A DNA stretch of 64,000 nt from Gammaproteobacteria bacterium (GTDB lineage: Bacteria; Pseudomonadota; Gammaproteobacteria; Pseudomonadales; Pseudohongiellaceae). Shown here one piece after another: positions 43,003 through 52,452 of the stretch. The stretch covers positions 1 through 64,000 of the forward strand of contig JAQWMX010000003.1 of assembly GCA_029246545.1 (NCBI GenBank). The letters run 5' to 3'. Position 1 is the first letter of the stretch; every line of letters begins with the position of its first letter. A model generated the notes under the pieces. It saw nothing but the letters and a program-made list of their open reading frames with translations, was not told where the DNA came from and made no database searches. The position numbers were made by a program, and so were the translations under genes.

Positions 43003-43944
43003 TTAATTTTCTGGATCGATAGCTTCTAAGAAGCTTTGCAGTGCTGCGGCATATTCTTCAGGTTTTTTACGGTAGCTTGCATGCGCAGCATCTTCAATTA
43101 TCATCAACTGAGATCCTGGGATAAGTTGTTGGAATTGCATCATGCGTTCAGGTCTTGCTTCGTCAAATTCACCTGCAATAAATAATACTGGCACATCGAT
43201 TTCATGTAATCGGGGAGTAACATCGAAATCTGTTAGCGTGCCATTTGCGAAGAACTCTGTTGGGCCCCACATATATTCATAGATTTCAGCGTTTCTCGTA
43301 ACGCCTAAACAGTTTGTCGGCGGGGGAATTCGATCACCACCAAAGACATGTCTACGATAAAATTCATCAGTAGCAGCTTGATACTCATCTGAGTCTAAGG
43401 TTCCTGCTTGTTCGTGAGTGTCCAAGGTATTTTGAATGTTTTCAGGTAATAGTGAACGTAAATAATTAGCGTCCTCTATCCAAAGCGGGGTGCTAAGCAG
43501 CGGTGAAGAAAGAATCAGTGACGCTATACCCTCAGTGCCTTTTTTTAGCACATAGGCCGCAGCTAGAGAACCACCCCATGAATGACCGAGAAGGTGCATC
43601 TTTTCTAAACCGAGCTCCATTCTAATTGTATGTAATTCTTGTACGAATCGATCGACTTGCCACAGTGACATATCATCAGGTCTTCCTGACCGGCCAGAGC
43701 CTAATTGGTCATACCGAATGACGGGCCATTCTTCTCCAATGGAAGATAGATTTGAGAATGCACAGGAAGTCCCCCCAGGGCCGCCGTGTAACATCATTAT
43801 TGGAATTCCAGATCCATCGCCGCTTATTTCATACCAGACAGGACCTCCCTGAACCTCAATAAATCCACTACCAGGCTCTAGACTTTGAGCTAAACTATTA
43901 ATGCTAAGGCTTAAAAACAAAGCGAAGAATATTGTCTTAATCAT
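43003..43944 (-). CDS. secreted proline-iminopeptidase-like alpha/beta hydrolase
   Basis: 313 residues with signal peptide MIKTIFFALFLSLSINSLAQ. S33-family motifs: the oxyanion segment HGGPGG, DQLGSGRSGRP, and the nucleophile elbow GHSWGGSLA (Ser about 128). The Asp (GEFDEARP) and His (DAAHASYRKKPE) complete the triad. It cleaves N-terminal proline or related dipeptides, or acts as an ester hydrolase; cell location is the periplasm, which is unusual for a prolyl aminopeptidase. ATG 43944 follows AAAGGG; a longer frame from 43980 lacks a signal peptide. Confidence 0.85.
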   Translation of the reverse strand: MIKTIFFALFLSLSINSLAQSLEPGSGFIEVQGGPVWYEISGDGSGIPIMMLHGGPGGTSCAFSNLSSIGEEWPVIRYDQLGSGRSGRPDDMSLWQVDRFVQELHTIRMELGLEKMHLLGHSWGGSLAAAYVLKKGTEGIASLILSSPLLSTPLWIEDANYLRSLLPENIQNTLDTHEQAGTLDSDEYQAATDEFYRRHVFGGDRIPPPTNCLGVTRNAEIYEYMWGPTEFFANGTLTDFDVTPRLHEIDVPVLFIAGEFDEARPERMMQFQQLIPGSQLMIIEDAAHASYRKKPEEYAAALQSFLEAIDPEN

Positions 43945-43980
43945 TTGTGAGCCCTTTATTTGTAGAAATATAATTTTCAA

Positions 43981-44295
43981 TTAGAGTGATGTCCGTCTAT
44001 GTGAATCCAATATTTGGTCAATAAAAGGCTTGGTGATTAAGTGGCCACGTACCAAAACTGCATTGATTTGTTGAGTGTTGTTTATGTCTATTAGTGGGTC
44101 TTCATCAAGTAAAACAAGGTCAGCTCTTTTGCCTATTTCTATAGTTCCCTGAGAATCTTCTCTGCCAAAAAAAGTGGCTGGATTTATGGTGGCTGTTTGT
44201 AAAGCTTCTAATGGTGTTAACCCCGCTTCAGTCATCCAGCGAAGTTCATCATGCAAACAAAAACCAGGCACAAAAAGTAGTCTAAAGAAAATCAA
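43981..44295 (-). pseudogene. 3' fragment of an amidohydrolase gene
   Basis: 104 residues from FVPGFCLHDELRWMTEAGLTPLEALQTATINPA to DLVLLDEDPLIDINNTQQINAVLVRG match the C-terminal quarter of amidohydrolase-type enzymes (about 430 residues). There is no N-terminal metal site upstream on this strand before the M28 peptidase gene. I read it as a remnant truncated at the 5' side. It is not derived from the neighbouring 41574 gene, since its sequence differs. Confidence 0.8.
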
Positions 44296-44327
44296 TTTAG
44301 TGACTTTAGTACTGATTATTTAAAGTA

Positions 44328-46028
44328 CTATCTTTGATTAGATGTGGCATCCCTTATAGCTTTAAATTCGTTACCTCCAAACCATTCAGGGAAGGTAATT
44401 TCATCTGCAAGCCTGCTGGCAATATTAAAATACAAAAAGATATCTTCCGCTGCGCCACTTAAGTCCCATTGAGGATTGTATTCATCAGAAACTGCATGAT
44501 AACGATTGTCAGTATATTCCTGGGCTTGTGCTGAGCCATATTCAATTCCAAATTCGGCATGATCTTCACCTGACTCAGCATAAAGTGCCGGGACTCCCAC
44601 TTTCGCAAAATTAAAATGATCCGAACGATAATAGTAACCTCGTTCAGGTGTGGGTTCGGATTTTATATACCTTGCTTGCGATTCTACCGATTGTTCCAGA
44701 TAGTTTTCTAGCTCACTGCTTCTAGCTCCAACAACAACTACGTCCTTCATGCGTCCGAAGGTATTCATATTGTCGATGTTGATATTTGCGACAGTTTTAG
44801 CAATTGGATAGATAGGATTTTCGGCATACCACTGAGAGCCTAGCAAGCCGGATTCCTCTGCCGTAACGGCTAAGAAAACGATGGTTCTTTCTGTCGGTGC
44901 TTGTTGTGAATGTAAGTGGGCAAGGGCAAGTAAACCAGCAGTACCAGATGCATTGTCTGCTGCGCCATTAAATATATTATCGCCTTCCATCTCGGTGTTT
45001 AATCCAAGATGATCCCAATGCGCGGAATAAATAATTGTTTCTTCTGGACGGGTAGTGCCTGGAATCGTAGCAATGACATTTTGAGAGGTGGAAGTTCTTA
45101 TTGCGTTCTCGATACTGACATTGGCTTTTAAATCAGACATTTCGACAGCTGTAAATCCTGGTTGTGCTGCAGCTAGTTTTAACGTCTGATAATTTAAACC
45201 GGCTCCTTCGAAAAGGGCTTCAGCTGAATCTAAGGTAAGCCATCCTTCAATTTTATTTAGGTTGTCGTTAAGATTTGTAGAAGTTAAGCCAATCTGGGGG
45301 CCAGACCAGCTATTGCTGACTACTTCCCAGCCATAACCTGCAGGTCCTGTTTCGTGCACAATAAGTGCAGCCGCAGCACCCTGACGAGCAGCTTCTTCAT
45401 ATTTGTACGTCCAGCGCCCATAGTAGGTCATAGCGTTGCCGTTAAAGAGATTAGGATCTTGCGTTGCATAACCAGGATCGTTAACTAATATGACGACCGT
45501 TTTTCCATTTACGTCGATACCTGCATAATCATTCCAGTTGCGTTCTGGAGCAACAATGCCATAACCCACAAAAATCATGTCACTATCTTGTACGCTTACA
45601 GACGGTATTTGTTGCTGTGTGCCAGCCATCATTTGTTCGCCATAGTTGAAACTGGCTGCATAATCGCTTCCTTGAATTTGAAGTACTGTGCTGCTGTCGG
45701 TGATTATTTCAGTGACATCTACTGATTGAAAATAAGATCCATTATTACCGGGAGCGATGCCAAGTGTTTCAAACTGTTGCTGTAAATAAGCAATTGTTTT
45801 TTCTTCGCCGGGAGTCGCTGGTGCTCGACCTTCGAATTCATCTGAAGCTAAGACTGCGATATGTTCATGCAAAATTGCTTCAATTTCTGACCTAGAAGAC
45901 AGCATAGATAATGAGTCAGTTGCAACAGCAGAAATAGTTTCTGTAGCTTCTTCAGCAGCTTGCTCGCTACATGATGCTAGAAATAAAACGGATAAAAGAA
46001 TTAGCAAGAAGGGTGATCGAATATACAT
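44328..46028 (-). CDS. lipoprotein M28-family metallopeptidase with PA domain
   Basis: 566 residues. Lipobox LASC (Cys about residue 20) predicts a lipoprotein. The middle holds a PA domain inserted between the two parts of the peptidase (DMIFVGYGIVAP through EAARQGAAAALIVHETG). The M28 zinc ligands are seen in HWDHLG, GAADNASG (bridging Asp), AEESG (catalytic Glu) and NIDNMN. Further ligands appear in RSDHFNF and near GEDHAEFG. It removes N-terminal residues from peptides outside the inner membrane. It stands alone on the minus strand. Confidence 0.9.
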   Translation of the reverse strand: MYIRSPFLLILLSVLFLASCSEQAAEEATETISAVATDSLSMLSSRSEIEAILHEHIAVLASDEFEGRAPATPGEEKTIAYLQQQFETLGIAPGNNGSYFQSVDVTEIITDSSTVLQIQGSDYAASFNYGEQMMAGTQQQIPSVSVQDSDMIFVGYGIVAPERNWNDYAGIDVNGKTVVILVNDPGYATQDPNLFNGNAMTYYGRWTYKYEEAARQGAAAALIVHETGPAGYGWEVVSNSWSGPQIGLTSTNLNDNLNKIEGWLTLDSAEALFEGAGLNYQTLKLAAAQPGFTAVEMSDLKANVSIENAIRTSTSQNVIATIPGTTRPEETIIYSAHWDHLGLNTEMEGDNIFNGAADNASGTAGLLALAHLHSQQAPTERTIVFLAVTAEESGLLGSQWYAENPIYPIAKTVANINIDNMNTFGRMKDVVVVGARSSELENYLEQSVESQARYIKSEPTPERGYYYRSDHFNFAKVGVPALYAESGEDHAEFGIEYGSAQAQEYTDNRYHAVSDEYNPQWDLSGAAEDIFLYFNIASRLADEITFPEWFGGNEFKAIRDATSNQR

Positions 46029-46166
46029 GTCGGCCTCTATAATGAAACGTGGAATTAGAATTTAAATCTGAAAACGAACCAATAAAATTAGAGCTTTAAT
46101 CTAATTTTATCGAGTGTATGTCGTCAAAACCTTTTGGACTGAGGGCAGTCTGATTCAAGAGACAGA

Positions 46167-46412
46167 TTAGCTCATCTGGTTTAGTTGTTTATCGTAATGC
46201 ATTTGTTTTCTCATAGCCATTGTATTTTGTTTGATCATCTCACGCTGCTCAAGTATTTCTTCGCTTCTTCCATAATAAACATCTGCAGGGGTCACGTTAT
46301 CCAAGGACTCATGATAGCGCTCATGGTTGTAGTAATGAATAAACTGCTGTAGATGCTCCTCTAAGTCACCAGGAAGGTAATTGACCTGTTTTACGCTTAT
46401 TTTCAATGTCAC
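46167..46412 (-). pseudogene. C-terminal fragment of IS3-family transposase OrfB
   Basis: 81 residues whose middle reads FIHYYNHERYHESLDNVTPADVYYGR. This is the C-terminal end of the integrase core of IS3-group OrfB proteins. The preceding catalytic D, D and E segments are missing, so it is inactive. Confidence 0.85.
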
Positions 46413-46475
46413 ATGGAACGTAACACCGCACTAAATATTTATATAATTTCCCTTTAATTTCAATAAGTTAACTGT

Positions 46476-46601
46476 TCAATTCAAGACCACCCGTAGTCCT
46501 TCCAGGACTATGCGAATCGTTTCTTCGGAGGGATATTTCTTGCGAGTATGCCGACGGATATCACGGACTGTTTTTTCTACACTTCGAGTTTCTTTCATCA
46601 T
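46476..46601 (-). pseudogene. N-terminal fragment of IS3-family OrfA
   Basis: 41 residues, with RRHTRKKYPSEETIRIVLEGLR matching the N-terminal HTH region of IS3-group OrfA proteins. The frame then shifts into VVLN and stops. Too short for the track of longer frames, but clear by motif. Confidence 0.75.
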
Positions 46602-46800
46602 CGTTTCCTTTTCAGTGAACGATGAGCTAAAACTATCTCTTAAGCAATCAGGCTAATTGGTCCAACTAGTGCTGAAGGGATACAGTGTATCTAGTTAAAT
46701 ACGGGAGCAAAGTTCACTGAGCAGAGAAGACTCTCAATTTTTATTTTTTCAATTGAAAATTAGACTCATTATCAATGTTGATGCTAAACTAATTAGTAAT

Positions 46801-46989
46801 ATGATGAGGCGGGAAAAGTCGTACAGCATAATGTTCTTAACGCTAACGCTGTTTTTTTCAGTCACAGTTTTTGCCATCGATAACATCTCTGTTAACTATC
46901 AATTTGCACAAGATCCAGGTGTTGATTTGGGCTGCTTGGTAGAAGAATTGATGATTGAAGAATATTTTTTATTAGAAATACTGGATTGA
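46801..46989 (+). CDS. doubtful small secreted peptide
   Basis: 62 codons from ATG 46801 with a hydrophobic signal-like segment (SIMFLTLTLFFSVTVFA) and a short acidic mature part. There is no good ribosome site and no family. It lies between the IS3 remnant and pntA and could itself be a fragment. Low confidence. Confidence 0.25.
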   Translation: MMRREKSYSIMFLTLTLFFSVTVFAIDNISVNYQFAQDPGVDLGCLVEELMIEEYFLLEILD

Positions 46990-47038
46990 GAATTGTAACT
47001 ATTAAATTTATGAACCAACTTAATAAACAGGAAAATCT

Positions 47039-48601
47039 ATGCGTATAGGGATACCTAAAGAAATTCGTCAAGGTGAAAAACGTGTTGCGACCACGCCTGA
47101 AGTTGCAGAAATTATTCGAGGCCTTGGTTATGAAGTTACTATAGAAAGTAATGCCGGGCTGGCTGCGAATTATAGCGATGAAGCTTATAAGGAAGCGGGC
47201 GTCGAAGTCATTGAAAGCACCAAAGAGCTTTGGGAAAAATCAGATATTATTCTTAAAGTTCGTGCGCCAGAAACTCACCCTGAATTAGCGATAGACGAAG
47301 TTGAACTGCTACGTAAAGAACAGGTATTAATCAGCTTTATTCAACCTGGTATCAATACAGAATTAATGGAAAAGCTAGCTGTTCAAGGTGGCAGTGTATT
47401 GGCTATGGATAGTGTTCCTCGTATTTCTCGTGCACAGAAAATGGATGCACTGAGTTCAATGGCGAACATTGCCGGTTATCGAGCTGTGGTAGAAGCAGCA
47501 CAACATTTTGGTCGATTTTTCACAGGTCAGATTACTGCTGCGGGCAAAGTGCCGCCTGCGAAAGTGTTGGTGATCGGCGCTGGTGTAGCCGGATTGGCTG
47601 CAATTGGAGCAGCTAAGAGCATGGGCGCAATTGTTCGTGCTTTTGATACCCGGCCAGAAGTGAAAGAACAAGTTGAAAGTATGGATGCTGATTTTTTGAT
47701 GCTGGATTTTGAAGAAGAGGAAGACGGTTCAGGTGAAGGTGGTTATGCCAAAATAATGAGCGAAGAATTCATTAAAAAAGAAATGGAATTATTCGCAAGG
47801 CAAGCCATGGAAGTTGATATTGTTATAACGACTGCGTTGATTCCTGGTAAGCCTTCACCAGAGTTATGGACAGAAGCAATGGTTGAAAGTATGAAAGACG
47901 GCAGTGTAGTTGTCGACTTGGCCGCTGAGATGGGTGGCAATTGTAAGCTTACTGAAAAAGATAAAGTAGTAGTAAAGCATGGCGTAAAACTCATTGGTTA
48001 CACTGACCTTCCTTCACGTTTAGCAGCGCAAGCCAGTCAGCTTTATGCAACTAATTTGCGTCATCTATTAACAGACATGACTCCAGAAAAAGATGGTCTT
48101 TTACAAATTGATATGGAAGATGAAGTTATTAGAGGCTGTACGGTGATTAAGCAAGGTGAAGTAACCTGGCCGCCGCCAGCACCGCGTTTATATGCAGTTC
48201 CAGAAAAAGAAAAAGACAAGGAAGAAAGAGCCGCTACAGTTCCTGCATCAGAAAAACCTAATCCCATTAAACAACTATTGGGCTTTGGCTTTTGTGGTGT
48301 TCTGTTGTTGTTATTAGGCTCGGTTGCGCCAGCAGATTTCATGTCTCATTTCACAGTGTTTGTCTTGTCATGTTTTATTGGCTACATGGTGATTTGGAAT
48401 GTTTCTCCATCTTTGCATACACCATTGATGAGTGTGACTAATGCTATCAGTAGCATCATCATCATAGGAGCACTTTTGCAAATATCCTCTTCAGATGATC
48501 TTAGTAAATACCTGGCTGCATTTGCGATATTGATCACCAGTATAAATATTGTTGGTGGCTTTGCAGTAACGCAGCGTATGTTGGCTATGTTTCGTAAATA
48601 G
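47039..48601 (+). CDS. pntA: NAD(P) transhydrogenase subunit alpha
   Basis: 520 residues. The N-terminal NAD(H)-binding domain starts [21 protein letters not shown], with the mobile-loop and nucleotide motifs [24 protein letters not shown] and the substrate segment [12 protein letters not shown]. The C-terminal 110 residues hold four membrane helices, as in the E. coli-type two-subunit enzyme. It couples proton entry to hydride transfer from NADH to NADP+. Ribosome site AGGAAA. Partner pntB is 102 bp downstream. Confidence 0.95.
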   Translation: MRIGIPKEIRQGEKRVATTPEVAEIIRGLGYEVTIESNAGLAANYSDEAYKEAGVEVIESTKELWEKSDIILKVRAPETHPELAIDEVELLRKEQVLISFIQPGINTELMEKLAVQGGSVLAMDSVPRISRAQKMDALSSMANIAGYRAVVEAAQHFGRFFTGQITAAGKVPPAKVLVIGAGVAGLAAIGAAKSMGAIVRAFDTRPEVKEQVESMDADFLMLDFEEEEDGSGEGGYAKIMSEEFIKKEMELFARQAMEVDIVITTALIPGKPSPELWTEAMVESMKDGSVVVDLAAEMGGNCKLTEKDKVVVKHGVKLIGYTDLPSRLAAQASQLYATNLRHLLTDMTPEKDGLLQIDMEDEVIRGCTVIKQGEVTWPPPAPRLYAVPEKEKDKEERAATVPASEKPNPIKQLLGFGFCGVLLLLLGSVAPADFMSHFTVFVLSCFIGYMVIWNVSPSLHTPLMSVTNAISSIIIIGALLQISSSDDLSKYLAAFAILITSINIVGGFAVTQRMLAMFRK

Positions 48602-48703
48602 AATCGAAAATAGTTTCATGATTAGTTTGAAAACAATTAAATAAATTTTTTAAAAAGCTCAAAAAATAGTAAAAAAATGAGCAATAAAATTAAGGGGTTT
48701 TAG

Positions 48704-50101
48704 ATGTCCGAAGGAATTATCACGATGGCTTATATCATCGCAAGTATTTTATTCATACTTGCATTGGGTGGGCTCAGCAATCAGGAAACTGCTCGAAAGG
48801 GTAACTACTATGGGATGGCTGGTATGGCTATTGCCTTGGTAGCGACGATTGCGGGTATTGTTACTGGAAATTATTTACTGATGCTTGGCTGTATAACTCT
48901 TGGAGGATTGGTTGGTTTTATCCTGGCAAAAAAGGTTGAAATGACTCAGATGCCAGAGCTGGTTGCCATACTTCACAGTTTGGTTGGTTTGGCTGCAATC
49001 TTGGTAGGCTTCGGAACTTATCTGGATCACTCGGTGGAGTTTACCGGCGCTGAATTAACTATTCATAACGTAGAAATTTATCTGGGTGTTTTAATTGGCG
49101 CCCTGACTTTTTCTGGTTCAGTTTTTGCCTATTTAAAATTAAGCGCAAAGATTGGGGGTAAGCCGTTAACATTACCTGGGCGTCACTTCTTTAACCTGAT
49201 TTTATTAATTGCTGCTGTTTATTTCTTGTTTGCTTTTATCGGAGCCGATAGCTCTGATGCAGGCTTAAATTTTCTAATAATTATGACAGGTATTTCATTA
49301 TTGTTTGGCATACACATGGTGATGGCAATTGGTGGTGCGGATATGCCGGTAGTTGTTTCAATGCTGAATTCTTATTCAGGATGGGCAGCAGCGGCAACTG
49401 GTTTTATGTTAAGTAATGATTTACTGATTGTAATTGGGGCACTGGTTGGTAGTAGTGGTGCAATTCTTAGTTACATAATGTGTCGTGCTATGAATAGAAA
49501 ATTCCTGGCGGTTATTGCTGGCGGCTTTGGCACCTCATCAGGTGGAGATAGTGGCCAAGCATCACAAGGTGATGCTGGCGATGTACAGTCAATTGATGCT
49601 GAAAGCGTAGCACTACTTTTAAATGGGGCGAAAAAAGTAATGATCTTACCTGGCTATGGAATGGCTGTGGCACAAGCACAGCACTCTGTATTTGAAATGA
49701 GCCGAAAGTTACGTGAGCAAGGTGTAGAGGTTGGTTTTGGTATCCACCCTGTAGCAGGCCGGATGCCTGGGCACATGAATGTATTGTTAGCCGAAGCAAG
49801 AGTGCCATATGATATCGTATTTGAGATGGATGAGATAAATGAAGACTTCCCTAATGTGGATGTCAGTATAGTCATTGGTGCGAACGATATTGTGAATCCA
49901 GCAGCCCAAGAAGAACCTAACAGTCCTATCGCTGGGATGCCGGTGTTGGAACCATGGCTTGGTAAAACAACTGTTGTTTTGAAACGTTCTATGGCATCTG
50001 GTTACGCTGGTGTTGATAATCCGCTTTTCTATAAAGAAAACACACGCATGCTGTTCGGGGATGCAAAAGTCAGTATAGATGATGTGCTTAAAAATTTGTG
50101 A
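48704..50101 (+). CDS. pntB: NAD(P) transhydrogenase subunit beta
   Basis: 465 residues, about nine membrane helices followed by the soluble NADP(H) domain. It has [32 protein letters not shown] and the domain III motifs [11 protein letters not shown] and [18 protein letters not shown], with [12 protein letters not shown] near the end. It forms the proton channel and the NADP(H) site of the PntAB complex in the inner membrane. AAGGGG precedes ATG 48704. Operon with pntA. Confidence 0.95.
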   Translation: MSEGIITMAYIIASILFILALGGLSNQETARKGNYYGMAGMAIALVATIAGIVTGNYLLMLGCITLGGLVGFILAKKVEMTQMPELVAILHSLVGLAAILVGFGTYLDHSVEFTGAELTIHNVEIYLGVLIGALTFSGSVFAYLKLSAKIGGKPLTLPGRHFFNLILLIAAVYFLFAFIGADSSDAGLNFLIIMTGISLLFGIHMVMAIGGADMPVVVSMLNSYSGWAAAATGFMLSNDLLIVIGALVGSSGAILSYIMCRAMNRKFLAVIAGGFGTSSGGDSGQASQGDAGDVQSIDAESVALLLNGAKKVMILPGYGMAVAQAQHSVFEMSRKLREQGVEVGFGIHPVAGRMPGHMNVLLAEARVPYDIVFEMDEINEDFPNVDVSIVIGANDIVNPAAQEEPNSPIAGMPVLEPWLGKTTVVLKRSMASGYAGVDNPLFYKENTRMLFGDAKVSIDDVLKNL

Positions 50102-50151
50102 TCCATAAAAGTGATCTAATCTAGATTGTGTTTAAAGAATAAAGAGGCCAA

Positions 50152-50703
50152 ATGAAAAAAATAATAATAGTTTTAACAATAACTGTAATTTCGTTGGGCA
50201 CTGCTGTAGCAAGAGATTATTTAAATCGTGTGCCTAAAATTACCAGTGAAGCTGAATATGATGCGGAAAATGGGGGTAGAGCAGATGCTCAAGGTCAAGT
50301 AATCCGACTGTTGTTGGGCGCTGAAGATACAGAAGGCCAATTTTCAATATTTTCAGATACTCACCCAAATGCAGGAGCAGAGGTTCGCGCTCATAAACAT
50401 GAATAGCATGATGAAGCTTTTTATATTATTCGAGGAAGCTATGAAATGCTAAATGGTGAGCTGGATGATGAGTGGGTAGTAGTAGATGAAGGCACAGCTA
50501 TATATTCTCCTCGGGGTACTATACATTCCTTTCGAGCCCTTGAAGACAACAGTAAAATTTTGGTCTTTTATACGCCAGGGGGCTGGGAAAACTTCTACAC
50601 TGCCTATCGTGAAGCATTGAGTACTGCGACAGAAGAGCAGCTTAATGATGAAAATTATGTCGCAGATTTTTTACGCAGTTATGACGAGATTTTTGTTGAT
50701 TAG
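50152..50703 (+). pseudogene. secreted cupin gene interrupted by an in-frame amber codon
   Basis: One continuous frame of 183 codons reads through a single TAG at 50404-50406. Before it: signal peptide (ending AVA), GGRADAQGQVIRLLLG and the first cupin motif ending HKHE. After it: HDEAFYIIRGSYEMLNGELDDEWV, PRGTIHSFRALEDNS and a normal C-terminus. The stop falls inside the metal-binding motif (HxH-x-E-type), so either a point mutation from CAG, AAG or TGG, or a sequencing error. All other codons are intact, which suggests a recent event. Strong ribosome site (AAGAGG). Confidence 0.85.
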
Positions 50704-50741
50704 CAACGTGCTTCTTGAAAACATAATTTGGGTAAAAAGAA

Positions 50742-52283
50742 GTGAAACTTTCACCATTTAGATTTGCCATTGTTGTAGTTATTACCTCTCTGTTATGGGG
50801 TTGTGATAGCCAGGATCAAAATTTAGGTCTAAATGCTGATGAGGAAAGTTCTTCTGAAGTATCTAATCAAAATGCTGCTCCAAATATTTTGGTAATAATT
50901 GCTGATGATTTAGGCGTAGAGCAATTGGCAGCGTTTGGTATCGGTACTCAACCAGCTAGTACACCTAATTTGGATCGTTTGGCCCAGCAAGGGATGAGTT
51001 TCTCAAATGTCTGGGCACAACCCATTTGTTCCCCAACACGTGCAACGCTTCTAACTGGACGTTACGGGTTTCGGACAGGAATTGGATCTGCTACTCCGGA
51101 GAGAGTCGCTGGGGAATACCCAGAAATCAATAGATCTGATAGTGATGAACCCGAATTATCTTTTTTTGAAGGTGCCACTGATAAACCGGTAGAAATATAC
51201 GAGGATCTAGGGCCTGTTTTTCAAACTTTTCGCAGTTTTTATATCAATGATGGTTTATTAAATGGGCCGCCATTTCCTTCGGCTTATGGGCTTAAGTTAA
51301 ATGAGCTTGGGTTACCAGCATTGCTTAAAAATTCTAATTCTGAATATTCCACAGCAGCTTTAGGGAAGTGGCATCTCGGTGATAATCGCAATGGCTGGTT
51401 GCAACATCCATCTAATGTCGGTTTTGATTATTTCTCTATAAATATGCTGAACCAGCCAGAATCCTATTTTACTTGGTTTGAAAATGTTAATGGTCTGATC
51501 GAGAAACGAACTGGCTATACGCCAGAACAAAAAGTTGATGATGCTATTAGCTGGGTAGGCTCGCAGGGCAATGACAAGCCATGGCTTCTCTGGTTAGCCT
51601 TTAATTTACCACACTACCCTCATCATGTGCCTGAAGTAGAAGGCTTAAATAGCAGTGAAATAGAAGCGTCAGACCCTAGAGCGGCTTTGGATGTAATGAC
51701 TGCACGTCTGGATCAGGAAATTGGTCGCTTATTAGCGGGTATTGATGAAGAAACTTTAGAAAATACAATTGTAGTTTTAATTGGTGATAACGGTACTACT
51801 GGCGAGGCGAATGATCCTCCATTCCACCCAGAGCGAGGTAAATTTACGCTTTATGAAGGTGGAGTGAGGGTTCCTTTAATTATTACTGGTCCTGGAATTC
51901 CGCAAGGTGAGCAGTCTTCTGTTATGGTTAATAGCACAGATTTATTTGCGACTCTTATCGAGCTGTCCGGAAACGAAGTGCCTGAAAGTCTTGAGCATGA
52001 TTCGGTATCTTTGGCACCTTATTTTGCAAACCCTGCTGCCAGTTCAGTTAGAGATTTTATATATGCTGATACCTTTTATGAGGGCAGTGGTTTTGAAGAG
52101 GGTGTATTTGCGATACGCAATGACAGGTACAAACTTATTCGCTGGAATGACCATCAAGAGCTTTACGATCTTGCTGAGGACCCTTATGAAAACTCCAATC
52201 TTCTGCTGGACGGAGAATCGGAAGCTGAAATTGCTATCATCGAAGGATTAGAAAATAGAGTATTACAATTACGCTCAATATAA
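50742..52283 (+). CDS. lipoprotein arylsulfatase-family enzyme
   Basis: 513 residues. GTG start, lipobox LLWGC (Cys21). The formylglycine signature CSPTRATLLTG is at Cys96, the metal Asp pair in IADDLG, and a late DNGTTGEANDPPFHPERGKFTLYEGGVRVPLI segment has the conserved Asp-Asn and Lys. C-terminal LYDLAEDPYE is typical of arylsulfatases. It hydrolyses a sulfate ester at the cell surface or periplasm; Cys needs conversion by a formylglycine-generating enzyme, not found in the window. Convergent with the second sulfatase. Confidence 0.9.
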   Translation: MKLSPFRFAIVVVITSLLWGCDSQDQNLGLNADEESSSEVSNQNAAPNILVIIADDLGVEQLAAFGIGTQPASTPNLDRLAQQGMSFSNVWAQPICSPTRATLLTGRYGFRTGIGSATPERVAGEYPEINRSDSDEPELSFFEGATDKPVEIYEDLGPVFQTFRSFYINDGLLNGPPFPSAYGLKLNELGLPALLKNSNSEYSTAALGKWHLGDNRNGWLQHPSNVGFDYFSINMLNQPESYFTWFENVNGLIEKRTGYTPEQKVDDAISWVGSQGNDKPWLLWLAFNLPHYPHHVPEVEGLNSSEIEASDPRAALDVMTARLDQEIGRLLAGIDEETLENTIVVLIGDNGTTGEANDPPFHPERGKFTLYEGGVRVPLIITGPGIPQGEQSSVMVNSTDLFATLIELSGNEVPESLEHDSVSLAPYFANPAASSVRDFIYADTFYEGSGFEEGVFAIRNDRYKLIRWNDHQELYDLAEDPYENSNLLLDGESEAEIAIIEGLENRVLQLRSI

Positions 52284-52411
52284 ATTTTATAATTTATATT
52301 ACAATCAATAAGTTATATAATTTAATTAATGTTAATTATATTATAAAAGTTAATTAAATTTACTCGATTAAAGAATACAAAGATATAACAAAAGGTGTAA
52401 AAAGAAGGTAT

Positions 52412-52439
52412 AAAAAAAGCGGCTACAGCCGCCTTTTTT
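52412..52439. terminator. Bidirectional terminator between convergent sulfatases
   Basis: A-run, GCGGCT, loop AC, AGCCGC, T-run (52419-52432 stem). It sits between the two sulfatase genes and serves both. Confidence 0.9.
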
Positions 52440-52452
52440 ATTATTGAACTAA

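Larger units (their letters stand above)
46167..46601 (-). mobile_element. internally deleted IS3-family element remnant
   Basis: On the minus strand the start of OrfA (46601-46476) and the end of OrfB (46412-46167) are both present and in the right order, but everything between, including the DDE catalytic region, is gone. No intact terminal inverted repeats could be matched at the borders. It marks an old insertion between the M28 peptidase gene and pntAB. Confidence 0.75.

Noticed and set aside
50404-50406. TAG read as pyrrolysine or another recoded amino acid
   Set aside because: No pyl genes are in the window, and nearby genes use TAG as an ordinary stop (for example OadB ends in TAG). 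A point mutation is simpler.
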